A stretch of DNA of 64,000 nucleotides from Cavia porcellus (lineage: Eukaryota > Chordata > Mammalia > Rodentia > Caviidae), in the NCBI RefSeq assembly GCF_034190915.1, contig NW_026947489.1, forward strand, positions 62,000,001 through 62,064,000, read 5' to 3'. Below, one piece after another: positions 44,901-59,900 of this stretch. Within the stretch, counting starts at the first letter, position 1. Each line of letters starts with the position of its first letter. The translations under genes were made by a program, and so were the position numbers. The notes beneath the pieces are model-generated. The model searched no databases. It was not told the origin of the DNA and worked only from the letters and a program-made list of their open reading frames with translations.

Positions 44901-47900
44901 TGGGGTTAACAACAGCCCTGTGGCACGTAGGATCTGAATTCTGTGTTAACCACAGCTCCTGGCTTATGTCACAAATTCTGTGTTAACAGCCCCTGCAGTA
45001 TGTGGAAGATGACTTCTATTGGTGTTCACAGCAACCCCTGCAGCATGTTGGTCATCTCCCTGACTGTGACAAATAAAACAGAGAGCATGCAATTACTTCT
45101 CGAGCTGTCGCAGTCTTTGTCGCAGCTCCTGGGTAGCAATAGGCAGAGATATATCTGAAGCAATGCTAGGTGTGGGTTCTTTGATGGAGGCATGGGTTGG
45201 CGAGGCCAGGAGGCTGGAGGTGCTTCTGCCCAGGTCACGCTGGGCTGGAGGGCTGGCCTCAGGGGGCTGGGCCTTTTCTTCTGTACCAGGCTTATCTGCA
45301 GCTCCAATGACAGGTGTGGAGGGAGCTGTGCTGCTGCTACTGGCGGCTGAAGATGCAGACACTTGAGACTTGACAAGCATTTTCCTCCCATCTTTGGAAA
45401 TGGAGGGTCGCTTTACTTGAGCTGAATGTTGGTGGTCTGCAGGCCTTTCTTGCTTTTGGAGATGGAGCACCTAGGGGTGGAGATAAACAAGCACTGAAAT
45501 CAGCGACAGACACTGGCAACACCCTGACACTGGATTATCTCCAAGGATTTCTTTAAAACTGGGCTCCAAACATTAAAAAAAGTCTCATCTATTCAGCTAT
45601 TTAATTATTAAAATAATATTGTTGTTGTGTTGTTTTTGTCTTTTTCCTTTTTATTGGTACCGAGGATCGAACTCACGACTGCCTGCTTGCAAGGCAGGCG
45701 CTTATGCCGCTGAGCTAAATCCCCAGCACTATTAAAGTAATATTATAGTAAAAAAGTTTAGAAAAATTTTAAATCCTTTTAAAGGACTCAACACCTTCTC
45801 AATATGAGCACTACTTCGTGTTGCTCTATGCTCCTCTATTCACATATATTCCTACTCAGTTGTGAGACAATGTTTTCCCCACAGAAGCCTGCTGATCACA
45901 AAGTCCTCACAGAAGGGTAAATCCCTTGCTCTACACAAGAGTGTGCTAGGAACTCTAGAGCAAGGAAGAATGTCTAGAAACCCTCTTCTCCAGCAGGGTT
46001 ACCTCCATTAGCAAAGTGGTGCGGGACAAGCAGGACAGCCACACTGTGGAGCCCCAGGCTGAAGTGGCAGGCAGTGCATCTGGGGTTATGACTGTGAGCA
46101 GAGTCTATGCTCGGCCAGCGAAGATGGCCTGAGGACCTTTTCTGCTTCATAACATAAAGCAGCAATAAACATCTTTTCATTCTGTGGCCTCCTCACATTT
46201 TGCATTATTAGCAAAAATCAGACATTAGGAAAAAGGAATATTAGTGCAAAGGCCAGCAGGGTCTGTGGCTTGGGGATACTGCAGTCCTTTAGGTTGTGCC
46301 AGTAACTAGAGCCCTAGCAAGGTGCAAGGACACCACTTCCACTGCACACTCAGCAGACTGAGTCCATCTAGGTTCTACCCTTGTAGGCTCTTAGTAAACC
46401 CTCTCCTCTGAACAACCTTGCTTCCGTACAGTCTGCTCGCACACCACTGCCCATGTCTATGCATCACATGGCACGCTGACTGGGTTAGAACAGCAAGCCA
46501 GCCTCCCTTCTCATCCCACCCTGACCAGTGCACTGGGATGGGGAGAGCCAGATGGTACCCGGAGGGCGATCTTCATCTTCAAGGTGCTGTTGGGCCCTGA
46601 GTTGCTGAGGTGGAAGCGCTGGTTCACAGTCATGTCCTCACTCGCCAGTAGCTGACTGAGCGGGATCCTCAGGGTTCCTAGACTGCACTGGTGCTGCTCA
46701 TCTTTGACCTGCCGAATCCAGCCAGGGTGGAAAACATATTTAGCTCAGAGACTACAGAAAATGTAGAAAAGTACAAAAATTGTCTTTTACAAAGTATTTT
46801 TAAAAGAACCTAAAGATATTTTAGCTATATTCCTTATCCCCAACTGGGGACTAAACCCAGGGAGCACAGAGCTACATTTTAAGAAATTTAAGACACGGTC
46901 CTGCTAAGCTGCCCAAGCTGGCCTGGAATGTCACCATTTTCCGACTCAGCCTCTAGAGTAGCTGGCATAGGTATGTGCCATCACAACTGGCCCCAGCCAT
47001 ATTTTTTAAAATACTGTTTTCATAAATGACCACTCATCAGGAAACTTCCTCAGCAAGATAAAACAGTGTCACAAGCAGAATGTCTCTGACACACATGTCT
47101 TCATTTGCTCATGACAAAGCTACGATGAACACAACAAAGAATATTATGTTTTATCCTTCTGTTATAAGCAACCTAAGCTAGGAGGTAAAAGACATGTGTA
47201 GTGATGTGTGCTACTGGTGACATTTACGTATGGATAAAATACATTTCTAAGTATCTTTTAAGCCTTCTCTGTTCAAAGTCTATATGGTTGCTTCAAACAT
47301 TTATAGTATCTTCTTTAAATGCATGGTAATTTCTTTATCATGAGTAATAGTAACCTTCAGCATTGGCTTTGTTTTCACAGACTTGCAAACAAGTACCACC
47401 CTCACCCCATCCCTTTAGGGGATCAACTTATCTGGAGAAACACAGGCTGTGATGGTAGCTATGGAAGTGAAGTGCAACTGGATGCCTGTGGTGCTTTGGT
47501 GTTTCACTAACAATGCAGGGGTAGGGTCAGTGGTCATGGGTTCAGAGGATAGCAGTATGCAGTAAGGCATCTGGGGGGAGCTCCTTCTGAGGGTTGCAGC
47601 CATTGTTGATTCCCTATAGTCTTGTTTTGAGGTCCTATATCATTTACATTGTTTTGTAGGGTTGGGTTTTATTCTCTTTTGTTTATGTCAAATCTGATGG
47701 CAGGAGAAGCTATCTCAAGGCTAGCAAGATACATTATGGTAGCAATTTTGAATTTACTATTGGCTTGTTTAAAGTCCTTTATTGCATTCACTGTTTTGTT
47801 TTTATTGTTTCTATTCTATCCTGTTTCATTTGATTTTTACTATGTATGAAGTCATCTGTAGCTATTTTGAAGACATCAAGAGGCATTATGGTAACTATTG

Positions 47901-50900
47901 TTGATTTCATAATCTTTTGAAATACTATATCTCTTATACAGTTTTGATTGGTTTTATTGTTTTATCCTCATTTAGAAAATGAATAAAAGATCCTGTCTCA
48001 AAAATAAAGCAAAGCAAAACAAAAAAACCCTATAATCATATAAGCAATTTTAAATGAAATAATTATGATGATATTCATAATTCTCAAAAGTTATTTTTGA
48101 AATTCAAGATCCAGTAAGTACAGACTATTTTAAGTATTTATGGAAGAGGCCCAGTATGTGGTGCACGCTTATAATCTCAGCACTCGGGAGGCTGAGGCAG
48201 AGGGTCACCAAGTTGGAGGCCAGCCTGGGATTTATGGTGAGTTTAAGGTCAGTCTAAATATAAACTAATTAATGAGACTGTCTCAAAAACAAAACAAAGC
48301 AAAACAAAACAAAATAATTTAAGAAGAAAAAATTAGCTAGGTAAAATCAAATGATTTTGTACAAAATAAGACATTATAATATAAAGCAACAAACAGGAAC
48401 AAGGACACAGGGTGTGGCTGCCAGCAGCTGGGTATTCAGCACTCTTTGCTCACATTTGTTTAAAGGTATTCTGGATACATGAGGTAAAAACATACTGAAA
48501 GGAATAACAGACAGAGTCACAGACACCAGCACAGATTCACGTTCCATGCTTTCAATCCCTGACACAGAAGATAGCTGGGAAAACCACAAGGAGACAGAGG
48601 ACCCAGGCAGTACTGCCACCACCCACCATGCCTGTGTCCAGCAGCAGGAGGCACTTTCTGGATATGTTCAGGAGGGACCAAGAGGGACAACACCAGGTCC
48701 CCAAACCAGTCTCATGTCAAGTGTGTACTCTGAATACTACACTGGAATTAGAACCAGGGACCTAAAAAGTCCCCAAACACTGGGAAGGGAAATAACAGGC
48801 CTTTAAGTCAGTAACTTATGAATCAAGAAAAATCAAAAAAGAAATTTTTAAAGAAATAATAATCAAAAGGAACACAAATGAAACTCAGAAGTAAAAATGT
48901 AACTGAAGCAGAACTTAAAGAGAATTCTGTCTAGCTGGGTGTGGTGGCACATCACTTGAGAGGCTGACACATGATGGCTACGAGTTCAAGGCCAGCCTAG
49001 ACTAAACGAGACCCTGCCAAAAAAGGCCAACTGCTTAACAGACTGAGTAGGAAGAAAAGGAGAAAATACCAACATCACTGTGCTGCTAGGAGGGGAAGCG
49101 AGCCTCCTCAGTAGCACATCTCTGGTGCTAAAGGGTCGTCCGACTAGATAAAAGTCAGCAACTTACAGGAAATGAATGAATTCCTTGGATGGCAAAACAA
49201 CAAAATCCATCAGGAAGAAACAGATAAACTAAAGCTCTGTATATGTATTGATGAATGTGAAACACCTTACAATGAAAACTACAGGCTATCAAGTAAGAAG
49301 GACACACTACTCAGATTTTAAACAAGTCTTCCCAAAAATGCAAGAGGGGGGTTGCCATGCCAGTATTACCCTGATACCAAGCTACAAAATGACACCATAA
49401 GAAAACAGTATTGGGGCTGGGGATTTAGCTCAGCGGCATAAGCACCTGCCTTGCAAGCAGGAAGTCATGAGTTCGATCCCTGGTACCAATAAAAACGAAA
49501 AAGACAAAAACAAAAACAGTATCTTTCCTAAGGTCAAAAGATGCTGACAGACTGGATATATATAAGAGGAACACTGTATCACAGCCTGAATAAAAGTTTG
49601 CTAGCAAGGTTTTCAAATGCTAACTTGCAAAGGAAAAAGGCTTGAAAGGTTTATTTAACATCTGAGAACCAATGATGCCACCATAGTTACTACAGACTTA
49701 AAAAAACTATGTAAAGATCTGCATCACTTTTAGTGAATTTCCACATCCATTCATGACTACAAACAGAAAGATTAGAAACTTTCCAACCAGACAGACGGGG
49801 CCATGGTTTTCTGACACTAGCCCTGCCCCTTGTCAGGCTGAGCAGAGTGAACAGGCATGAGAAGTGAGTGAAGGCATCCAGAAGGAACGGCAAATACAAG
49901 CCTGGTCACCAGCAGACAGCATGGCTGTCTCTGGAAAATCCTCAGATGCTTTCAGACAGCAACCAGAACTAAGAAACAAGTTTAGCATGGTTTTGAGACC
50001 ACATCAATACATAAAAATGAGCTTTTTTATAGCTTAGTTAAAAAAAAGGCAAAAATATCATTTTTAAGACTGCTAAAAAAATATGAAATAGGCCAGGAAT
50101 TTAGCTCAGCGGCATAAGCGTCTGCCTGGCAAGCACTAGGTCATGAGTTCAAGCCCTGGTACCAAAAAAACCCCCAACCAAACCAAACAAACAAATGAAA
50201 CAAAAATCAAAACAAAACAAAAAGTATAAAATACATAGGTAAACGGATGTGTGAGGTCTATAATGTACACTAAAATGTATAAATCATTGCTGAGAGAAAC
50301 TAAATATTTGTACAAGTAGAGGAATGCAATGTTTCTATGCATTGAAAGATTCCACATTGTTGACCTATCAATTCTATTCACTTCATCTATGGTTTTAATT
50401 TTAGCAGATTTTATGCAGAAACTGACAATCTGACACTAAAATTCTATGGAAATACAGTCTTAGAACAGCCAAGACAACTGTTAAAAATAACAAACTTCCA
50501 GCTAACTACTCAAGAGACTGAAGCAGTTGTAAGGCTCCTGGAGCGCAGGTCAGTGCTAGACTATACACCTAGCATTAGTGAGGCCCCAGGTTCCTCTCCC
50601 AGCACCACAAGGACACAAACATGAAAACAAAGTTTGAGGTTTGCACCATTTGAGTCTAGGATCTGTGCATAGAGCACAAGTGATGGAGAGCGAGGACTAG
50701 GACTTGACACTTCACAGGTGCAGGACAGCAAGGCAGAAAGCACCCCAAAGAGACCCTCACCTGGGGCCCTATGTCCCCATGGTCACCAAGCACATTAAAC
50801 AGGCACAGAACCAGCTCTTCAGTAAACACTGCTGAACAATGAGACAGCTAGCTATCTGAGAAAGAGAAAAAAAGAAAGAAAGAAAAGACCCATGACCCTC

Positions 50901-53900
50901 CCCTCATCCTGTAAAGAAACACTCATTGGATGCAGACCTAAGCGTAAAGCTAGAAATACGAGCTCCAGAAGACAGAGAGGATGCAGTCTTAGAAACCAAT
51001 AGTTTAGCAAATATTTCTGAAATAGGACTCAAAGAGGAAAAGGTATTAAACTGAACTGCATCAAGTTTTAAACATCTGCTTCTCCAAAGCTACTTTTGTT
51101 GTTGTTTCTGTGAAGCTGAGGAGTGAACCTGGAGAACACTGAGCTAAAATTCTCAGCCCTTCTAGTTTTATTTTGAGACAGGGTTTTCTTAACCAACCCA
51201 GCCTGGCTTTGAACGTGGGATTCCCACTGCCCCAGTCTCCTGAATAGCTGAGACGACAGAGATGTGGTGCCACACTTGACCCCTTAAACACTTGTAAAAT
51301 GGAAAGTCAAGCCACAGATTGAGAAAATAATTGCAGAAAATACATCCAAAAAAATACTTGCTTCTAGTATGTATTAATCTTACAATTTAGTACTAAGAAC
51401 ATAAATAACCTAATTCCCCAAAACAGGCAAAGGGATTGAAGACATTTTTCTGTTACATAGAAATACAGATGGCAAGTGAGACAATGGAAAAGACACCCAA
51501 CATCATCAGGCATTGCACCGAAGACCTCAAGATGCTGCTGTTACCCTCACTGCTGAGGACATACGCCACATGGACATCGGAAACAGAAATGTACTGTGTT
51601 TCTCTCCTGTGTATGGATGCATGTCTGTGCAGTTTTTTTTTTTTTTTTTTTTTGTCTTTTTCGTTTTTATCGGTACCAGGGATCGAACTCACGACTGCCT
51701 GCTTACAAGGCAGGCGCTTATGCCGCTGAGCTAAATCCCCAGCCCTTGGATGCATGTCAATGATGAAGTTAATTTATAAAGTGTACACAGTGAGAGATGA
51801 ATAAACAACAGAACAGCTTTAACAATAGTGATAAAATAGTAATAAAAGTGATATGTATGTGGTCTCTCCCGTGCGCTCAAAGTTAGTCTCACTGTGCCAG
51901 AAGTGGTGGCGTAGGTCTGTCATCCCAGCACTCAGGAGGCTGAGGAAGATTAAAGTTCAAGGCCAGCTGGACCCTGCCACTCTCTCCCCCTCCTTCCCTT
52001 TCTCTCTCGCTTTCCCTCTATCACACACACACATCATGTTGTACTGTAGCCCATCTTCTTGTGATAACATGGCCCAAGGTCCAGTGTGTGGCTGACTGTG
52101 GGTAACAGATGCTGCAGGGGTGACACACTGGGTTGGGGCTGCTGCACTTTCAGTCCACTGACTGGAAGGTCGACAAGATGTGCAGAGGGCAATGCAGCCA
52201 CTTCCACTTGGGGACAACTGGTCAGTAAAACTGGAGGGACATGTCCACACAAAGACTGAGTGCTCAGAGCAGATTGATCTTGCATAGGTCTAGGCAGGAA
52301 GAACCTAACTTTCATCAAGCTTTTACTGACAGGTGAATAGATAAACCAACTGTGGCCCATGCACTCCATGAAATACTACCCAGCAATAAAAAAGATGAGC
52401 TATTCATACTTGCAATAACACAGTCATTCCATGAAACAGTGCACATAAAAAGAGAACAAACTGTATAATGCTATGTATAAAATTTCAGGAACTGAGAACA
52501 GTGATTTACAGTGGTGTACTTAGGGAGAGGTAAGGAGTACAGAGGAAACTTTTTTGGAGATGGACATATTATCTTGATTGTGGTGACAGGTCCACAGGTC
52601 ACAGTCCATTAGGCTGTACACTTTAAATACAGGTAGTTAACTGTAAGGCAATTATATTACATCACAGCAGTAAAAAGATATGAACAACATACCTCAACCT
52701 CAAGGTCCTGTCGCTTGGGATTGTGAATGAAGAAGGTGAAGTTTTCTTCCCACACGGGTTCATTGGTTTTATAGCGAATCTGGAAGAAATGTCCCAATAT
52801 CAGCTCTGTGATATTTTCTGTAGGAGAGGGCTACCAATATTGTGGTCACTAATCGAAAGTGTTCAGAAGCACAGAATGACTTAAACTCTAAGACATATTT
52901 ACTGACTGTGTGCCACTATATTAGTTCATGGGGGTGGGGAGCGTGCAGAAACATGGGGAGTGGTCCAAAGCTTCTAAGTGTGCCTGGGAAGTTGGTTTGC
53001 ACAAAACCCAACCAGTGTGCTGACAGAGACATCACCTGCTCAGTGGCTCAGTGGCCTGGGCCATCACCATATGTGGCCTGTTTGGGCTAACAAATATAAA
53101 CAATGGCTTCTTTTTTTTTTTTTTGTCTTTTTCATTTTTTTTTTTTTGTCTTTTTCCTTTACATCGGTACCAGGGATCAAACTCATGACTACCTGCTTGC
53201 AAGGCAGGTGCTTATGCCGCTGAGCTAAATCCCCAGCCCCGTCTTTTTCATTTTTATCGGTACCAGGGATCGAACTCACGACTGCTTGCTTGCAAGGCAG
53301 GCACTTATGCCACTGAGCTAAATCTCTAGCCCCTAAACAATGGCTTCTAATGGAATCAGTTCTGAGATGCTTTCTCTTGAATCGGGAATGACAAACATTA
53401 CATGCTGAAGAGGCAACATCACCTTTCTGTCTGTGTGTGGGTGTGTAGTATTGGTGACTGAACTGCATCTTTCATAGCTAACTATAACCCTAGTGCTTTT
53501 AAGGAATATTTTATTTTGCCACTGGGTCTAAGCTACCCAGGCTGGGCTCAAACTTGCAGTCCCTGCCTTTAGCTTCTGCCTCCTAAAATGCTGACATCAC
53601 AGGCATGCGCCACCATGTCTGGCTCCTTAATTCCTGAAGTTAGCTACATTTGCTGAATTTTATGCACACTTGGTTTTTTAAAATATTTATGCAGTGCTCA
53701 AGAGAAACTTAGGGATTTACACTATTCATGATATCAAGGAAAAGCATATTTGCAAGGTATTTTTCTTTTTTTTTCATATTTTTTGTCTTTTTCCTTTTTA
53801 TCGGTACCAGGGATCGAACTCACTACTGCCTGCTTGCAAGGCAGGCGCTTTATGCCGCTGAGCTAAATCCCCAAACCCTGCAAGGTATTTTTTAATGCTC

Positions 53901-56900
53901 TTGAAAAGTGAACAATGTATTACCAATTTAGATGGCCACTGATCTATGAAATGACTGTTTTAAGGGGAAAATAAATACAAAGCAAAAATACTGATGCCTA
54001 ATCCACCACACAGTTGAACACTGTCTCAATGCTGGTGACAGCAACAGACGTGAGTACGTGAAGACAATCCCACAAGACTGGTTAACACTAGCACCTTACC
54101 TTACTCTCCTGAGCCTGGTGACCAACCGACATTTGGACAAGCGGATTTGGGTTGCTGTTTGTTTTCTTCCCTAACTATTTGAAAACAAACGCAAAAGACA
54201 AAATAAATACATACATTTTGGAAACACATCTTACTAAAAATGACATTTTGGGCCGATATTGACTCATTTCTATTTACCACTAATACTTCAGATATAGAGA
54301 ATGAGTATCTAGGAACAATTTAACTGGGAATTAACTGATAAGCATTTTGGATCTATAACTCTGTGAAACAAATTAAGAAAACTTCAATTTGACTACAATT
54401 TTTTTTTTTTTTTTTTGAGACAGTCTTGCTACGCAGTTCAGGCTGGCCTTGAACTCATTAGGTCACCCAGGCTGGCCTTGAATTTGCAGTGATCCTCCTG
54501 CCTCAGCCTTCCAAGGGCTGGGAATACAAGCATGAATTACCATATCCAGCTTTTTGTTGTTGGAGATGAAAGTTTCCCTGGTGCCCAGGCTGATCACAAA
54601 CTCCTGGATTCAATCACTCTTTCTGTCTCAGCCTCCCAGGTAGCCAGAACTACAGACATGCTGCCACTGTGGTGAGCTGAATGTTTTGTTGTTTCTGTGC
54701 TTGAAACTGAATCAAAGGCTTGTACACTGCGTTACATTTCCAGCCCTTTTAGAATTTTTTTGAGACACAGCCTTGCTAAATTGGTAGAATGGGCTCAGAC
54801 TTGCCATCCTCCTGCCTCAGCCTCCTACGGTACTGGGATTATAGGCATGCACCACTATGCCTGGCTTGCATTACATTTTTAAAAGTTATAGTATGTTGTT
54901 TTTAAGAAAGTTACTTTGGGAAAACTGAATGTCTTAGAACTCTTTAATATTACTTAAGGGTTTTCAGAAGTTATTCACTAGAATAACAAAATGTATAAAG
55001 TGTAGTAAATGGAAACCAAATACACAGGGAAAGATAGGTAAAAGAACAGTAATTCAGAATACTTCTCAAGTTGGAGTCATAAAATGCTATAAAGTTCCCG
55101 ATGAGTGGTTCACATTTTTAATCCAGCACCCTCCTTTCAAACATAAGCAGCTATCAGACATCAAATCTTTCTTAACAGCTGCTAAGTAATTTCGACTGTA
55201 AGAACAGACTTCTGTTTGGAATTGCATTAAAGTAAGCCAATAAAAAGGAAATTTTCAGAATAAGAATAAATAGCAAGAAGCATTCTTTAGCACAAATAGC
55301 TGATAGAAGAAAACATAGTAAAACACAACAGATACGTGACATGAGGTTTATTTACAACTTAGCCCCACAAGAAGGTGTAGTTAAAAATCTGTTAGTGAAA
55401 ATTAATTGGAAAATCACAAATTTTTTGTTTTTAGTCAAGTAATTTTAGAGTCAATCCTCGACACTGCAGCAATGACAGAAATAGATGTCAAAATCATGGC
55501 TATTGGAAAATATTACTAGCCCAAACCTACTGTGATAATCTATTTCTGGTTCATCTTTTTGAAGTGAATGAGTTCTGCAAAATGAAATAAATACTGTTAA
55601 AAGAATATTCAAGGCCATAGACTACTGTGGCAAAACACTAATGTTTCTCTTGAATACATTTACTCTCCTTTGATGGCAGAGCCCCCAGTTTAGCTGAGCG
55701 TAATCCCCTATATGCTGAAGCCCCTCTATCACCACGATCCCCTGGATGACTAACAGAGTAACTAACTCTGACCCTGGAGGAGGACGTGGGCCCTGCTGCT
55801 CCCGTCCAAAGCATGAGTGACACGGATGGTGCTGCAGAGCCGTAGCACGGATGCCTGTCTTCCCTCAGTCACTGCAGCTGCGAGTGTGACCCAGCTCTGG
55901 GTATTCTGTAGTCATGAGAGATGGTTCTCACGTTTCAGTCATTCACTGCGCTTCTTCTTCCTCTCATGTATACATGTGCAAGGTAAAAAAATTGTGTTCA
56001 TCTTAACTCTAAAAATTTCCTCGGCTGGGGATACAGCTCAGCAGTACAGTGCCTGCCTGGCAAGCTTGAGGTCGAGTTCAATCCTTGGTACTGAGGGAGG
56101 GAGAGAGGGAGAGAAGGGGAGAGATAGAAGGAGAGAGAGAAAGAGCGCATAATGGCCCACAGAGGAGGAGGCAATATTAGCAATACACGACCTAGGAAGG
56201 GTTTCTACAGTCAATAAAAAAATTAAATAAAATTTTCTCAGTAAATATTAAGTAAATGCTATCAAAATTTAACTGACACTTTATAATCTTTCTCCATCCT
56301 TTCTTGCTTTCTTTTTTCTCCCTTTGTGGTGCCAGGGATTAGAACTCAGGGCTTTTACACTGAGCTACCTCCTCGGCCTGCCCAGCCTCCAGCCCTGCTC
56401 TTAATTTTTTATTTTGAGGTAGTGTCTCACTATGTCACTGAACTTGTGCTTCTCTTGTCTCAGACTCCAAAAATGTTGGGGGTACAGACATGTGGCACCA
56501 TACCTGGCTTTACAGTCTGTCTAAGTGGTACCATAAAGGTTATCCTAAAATGGGTGACTTTTAGACTACATGAAGTCAGCTTCAATCACTGTTTCCTACC
56601 ATGATATAATGTTCAAATGCATCCATACCAATCAAAGGCACAAATTATAATGAAAATAGAAACTTTTAAGTCAGGTTGTCCTGAATTTTTTTTTTCTTTT
56701 TTTGAAGTACCGGGGATCAAACTCAGGACCTTGTGCTTGCCAGGCAGGCGCTTATGCCACTGAGCTAAATTCCCAGCCCTAGGTTGTCCTGAATTTAAAT
56801 TTCAGCTCTTTACCTCTCCATCACCAGGACCTATGTGTTCTGTTATCTGTACTTGCATTTCCATGTCTATAAAAGGGAAGTGACATAATTTCCAGAATCT

Positions 56901-59900
56901 TAGTGTTAGGCTTCAGTGATCCAATGTAGCGATGTGACAATTATATCTGTTTTCCTGCCTAAAACACTTTTAATGTGCTCAGTAATCCCATGGAAATGAC
57001 AGACCTCCTCTATAAAGGGAACAGACTGAACGAGGTGTAGGAAGAGGGCATGCGCTGAGAGGCCTGACTGCAGAGCCTTCCTTCCCAATGCTGCTCTGCA
57101 TGGCAGCGATCACAGGGCAGACAATGGTGAGGGCTGAGCACAGCCAAGGCCGCTGGCCCGGGCAGCACAGTGTGGGCTCTATGCCTGCTGACAAGTGCTC
57201 ACAGGTGCAGTCACAGACTGGACATCAGTGAGGACCAAGACACAGCACAGGAGGAAGCAGTCCTTCCCAGCTTCCCTCACTGTTTTGGGATACTAGTTAA
57301 AAGGCATTCCTGTTTGATTCACTGGGAGTTTTCTCAACAGAATTACATTTGAAACCCCTCTCCCAAATATTTAATTCTAAAATGTTCAGAGAAATTAGAG
57401 GAAAAGAATGCAAGACATTGTAAGTTGTGGAAAACTTTTGACAGTTTAACCATAGAATGCACACTAATGTTGTATTTTAGAGAGTGGAGCTGAGTTTTCA
57501 ATATACCTCATTTAATCAGATTTAAAATTCTGGAATGATCCATTACCCGAACCCGCAGCACCAAAGCTGTGAGGCTGATTCAGGTCGCTACTCAACATAT
57601 TGGAAGAGGTGATTTCTTACACGTGTATTTGTGGTTTGCAAGGTGTATCTCTGAATCACAGATCACCATTTCACAAACTCAGATCCAAATAAAATACAGG
57701 TATTTAAACTCAGGCCAAGAGGATTTATCAACTTTACAAAATTTACCTTTAGAGTTGATGCAGATTCTATCAATTGGATAAGTAAGTGGGAGGTCTCCCA
57801 CTGAACCACCAGTTACTGTGTCTGTGTGGGAGGGTCCGCCACACGCATGCTGTTTAGACACCACTCTTTCAATATGTCTCGACTGACGCTGTAACCTCGG
57901 GGAGCACTGCGTTTACCTTTAATGCTTTCTTAACCGCAGCCTTCTTCAAGACACCGGGGTTAAAGTCTAATGGGTTACTCTTTCAGATCAGAAGAAAATG
58001 AATACACCAAGGGTTAATAAAACATGCAATGAGGAGTTTATGTAAGGTTAATGACATGAAAACTTATAAAGATAAATCCAAAAAATTAAACAAAATTTCT
58101 AAGAACTACACAAGTAACTATTAAATTCTTCTTTATGCCAAAGATCTTATCTTAGAGTAAAGCTTAATCTAGAAACATCAAAATATACTTCCTTACACTT
58201 AATAACACTTTTCTCCCCACCACCCTTATCCTTTGGGAGCTGAAAAATGCAGGAGTGAGACTTTAGGAAAGGGCTCCACTCATTATCCTTTGCTGAATAA
58301 CTCCCCTAAATAGTACCATATGTAGGGGTCTTACATGCTGCCTAGTTCTGGCCTCAGGGGTCAGATATCACAGGGGCCTCTTCCTGAAGTTCACCCTGGG
58401 CAGGTAGAGTGAGCCAAGTGTTCTAACATGCATCAAATACAGGGAAGCAAGTGGGGAGTGTAGTGTGGGGACAAGTATGTGCAGGGAACCATGTGAGGCA
58501 CAGCCTGGGATGAGAGAGACTGGACCTGAAATGCTTTGGGCTGACGTCCAGGCGAGAGGCTCAGAAGGCAGGCACCCTGCACCTTGGCCTTTCACCACCA
58601 GTGGCACAGCAACAGCACCTGCTCTTTTTGTTTAAATGGCAGTCAAAAGAACTTGCACAAAGCATCCCCATCCCTAACGGTCTGCACAACAGTTGCTATT
58701 ACACAGTTGCGCTGCTACCTTTAAGGCAGGTACTACAAATACTTCTCCTCTCAGGTAAATTCCACATGCAGCATTATGAACCCGTGAGCCTGATAAGGCG
58801 ACAGCTCTGCTGTTCACTGACCTTGTGGTGGACTAATCCGAGTCACTACGTGCTCGGCTCTGTGCTGTCCGTGTCTCGTGGTCTGGAGGAGTCAATGAGG
58901 GAGGGGCTTGTGTGGGGCTCTCAGAGCCTGGCCTGGGTACTGCGAAGTGCTTTCTCAACATGAGTTACTACACAAATCCAATGTTCTAGCGCTGCCATCA
59001 TAGCCAGAAGACATCTTCCCTGCTCATGCCTAAGGTCCAGTATAGACTTGATCAAAAGAGGAGTGAGGGCAACGATCTAAGCATCTATAGTCTAAAGAGG
59101 TCATTTCTACATACCGGGGCAAGTCCTGCTACTTTGCTTTTTCACTCGGGGGTCTCAATGCAGTGGAAATTGAAGGGCTCTGTGCAAGTGGACAGGAGCC
59201 ATGAGCAGGCAGCCACCTAAAAATTTACGGGTCCAGCCAGGCCGCTGCCTGTCAGCAAGAGCTGAGAAGTTGGATCTGATTTCATACTGGAAACTGGTCG
59301 GTGACAAGAAAGTGCTCACATCTATTTCACAGAACACTTTACATGGTTCATACATTTCAATCACAAAGTGCAATGTGATTTTGATAATGCAGGAGAGAAG
59401 TTAATTTGAGAACCCATCAGTATCATAGGCTACATACATCAAAGTAATTTAAACATCTGATGCAAAGTCAGAACTGTTTCCTTTCCCCAGAGGAAGCAGC
59501 TGTAAATTAGGGAATGTGATTTAGAAAACCTACTAAGAAGAGACTAACAATTTATACAGCGTAGCTATCTTGCATTTATCCTAGTTTATATGACATTTTC
59601 CACTAAGAACATCAGAAGCAGAAAATTATTTTCTTAAAAGTGTTAGGATATGTTGTATTACACACCACTGCCTTCCTTAAACATGTGCACAGAATCCAGG
59701 AGCCTGGTCTCTACTCACTAGTAGTGTGACTGATAGTTCCTATCTTCCTGGGTCTTGAACCTCTCCATCTATAAAATGGGGCAAAGCATCTATTCCATTC
59801 CCTCTTTTCAGAAATACTGTATAAACAGACTGAGAATGCCTACAGAAAGCCTCTGGAAACAAAAATAAAAACTCCAAAATTGCTGAGTGTGGTGGTACAC

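Noticed and set aside
52020..52034. CACACACA run as a microsatellite
   Set aside because: It is only about five CA units and does not merit annotation.
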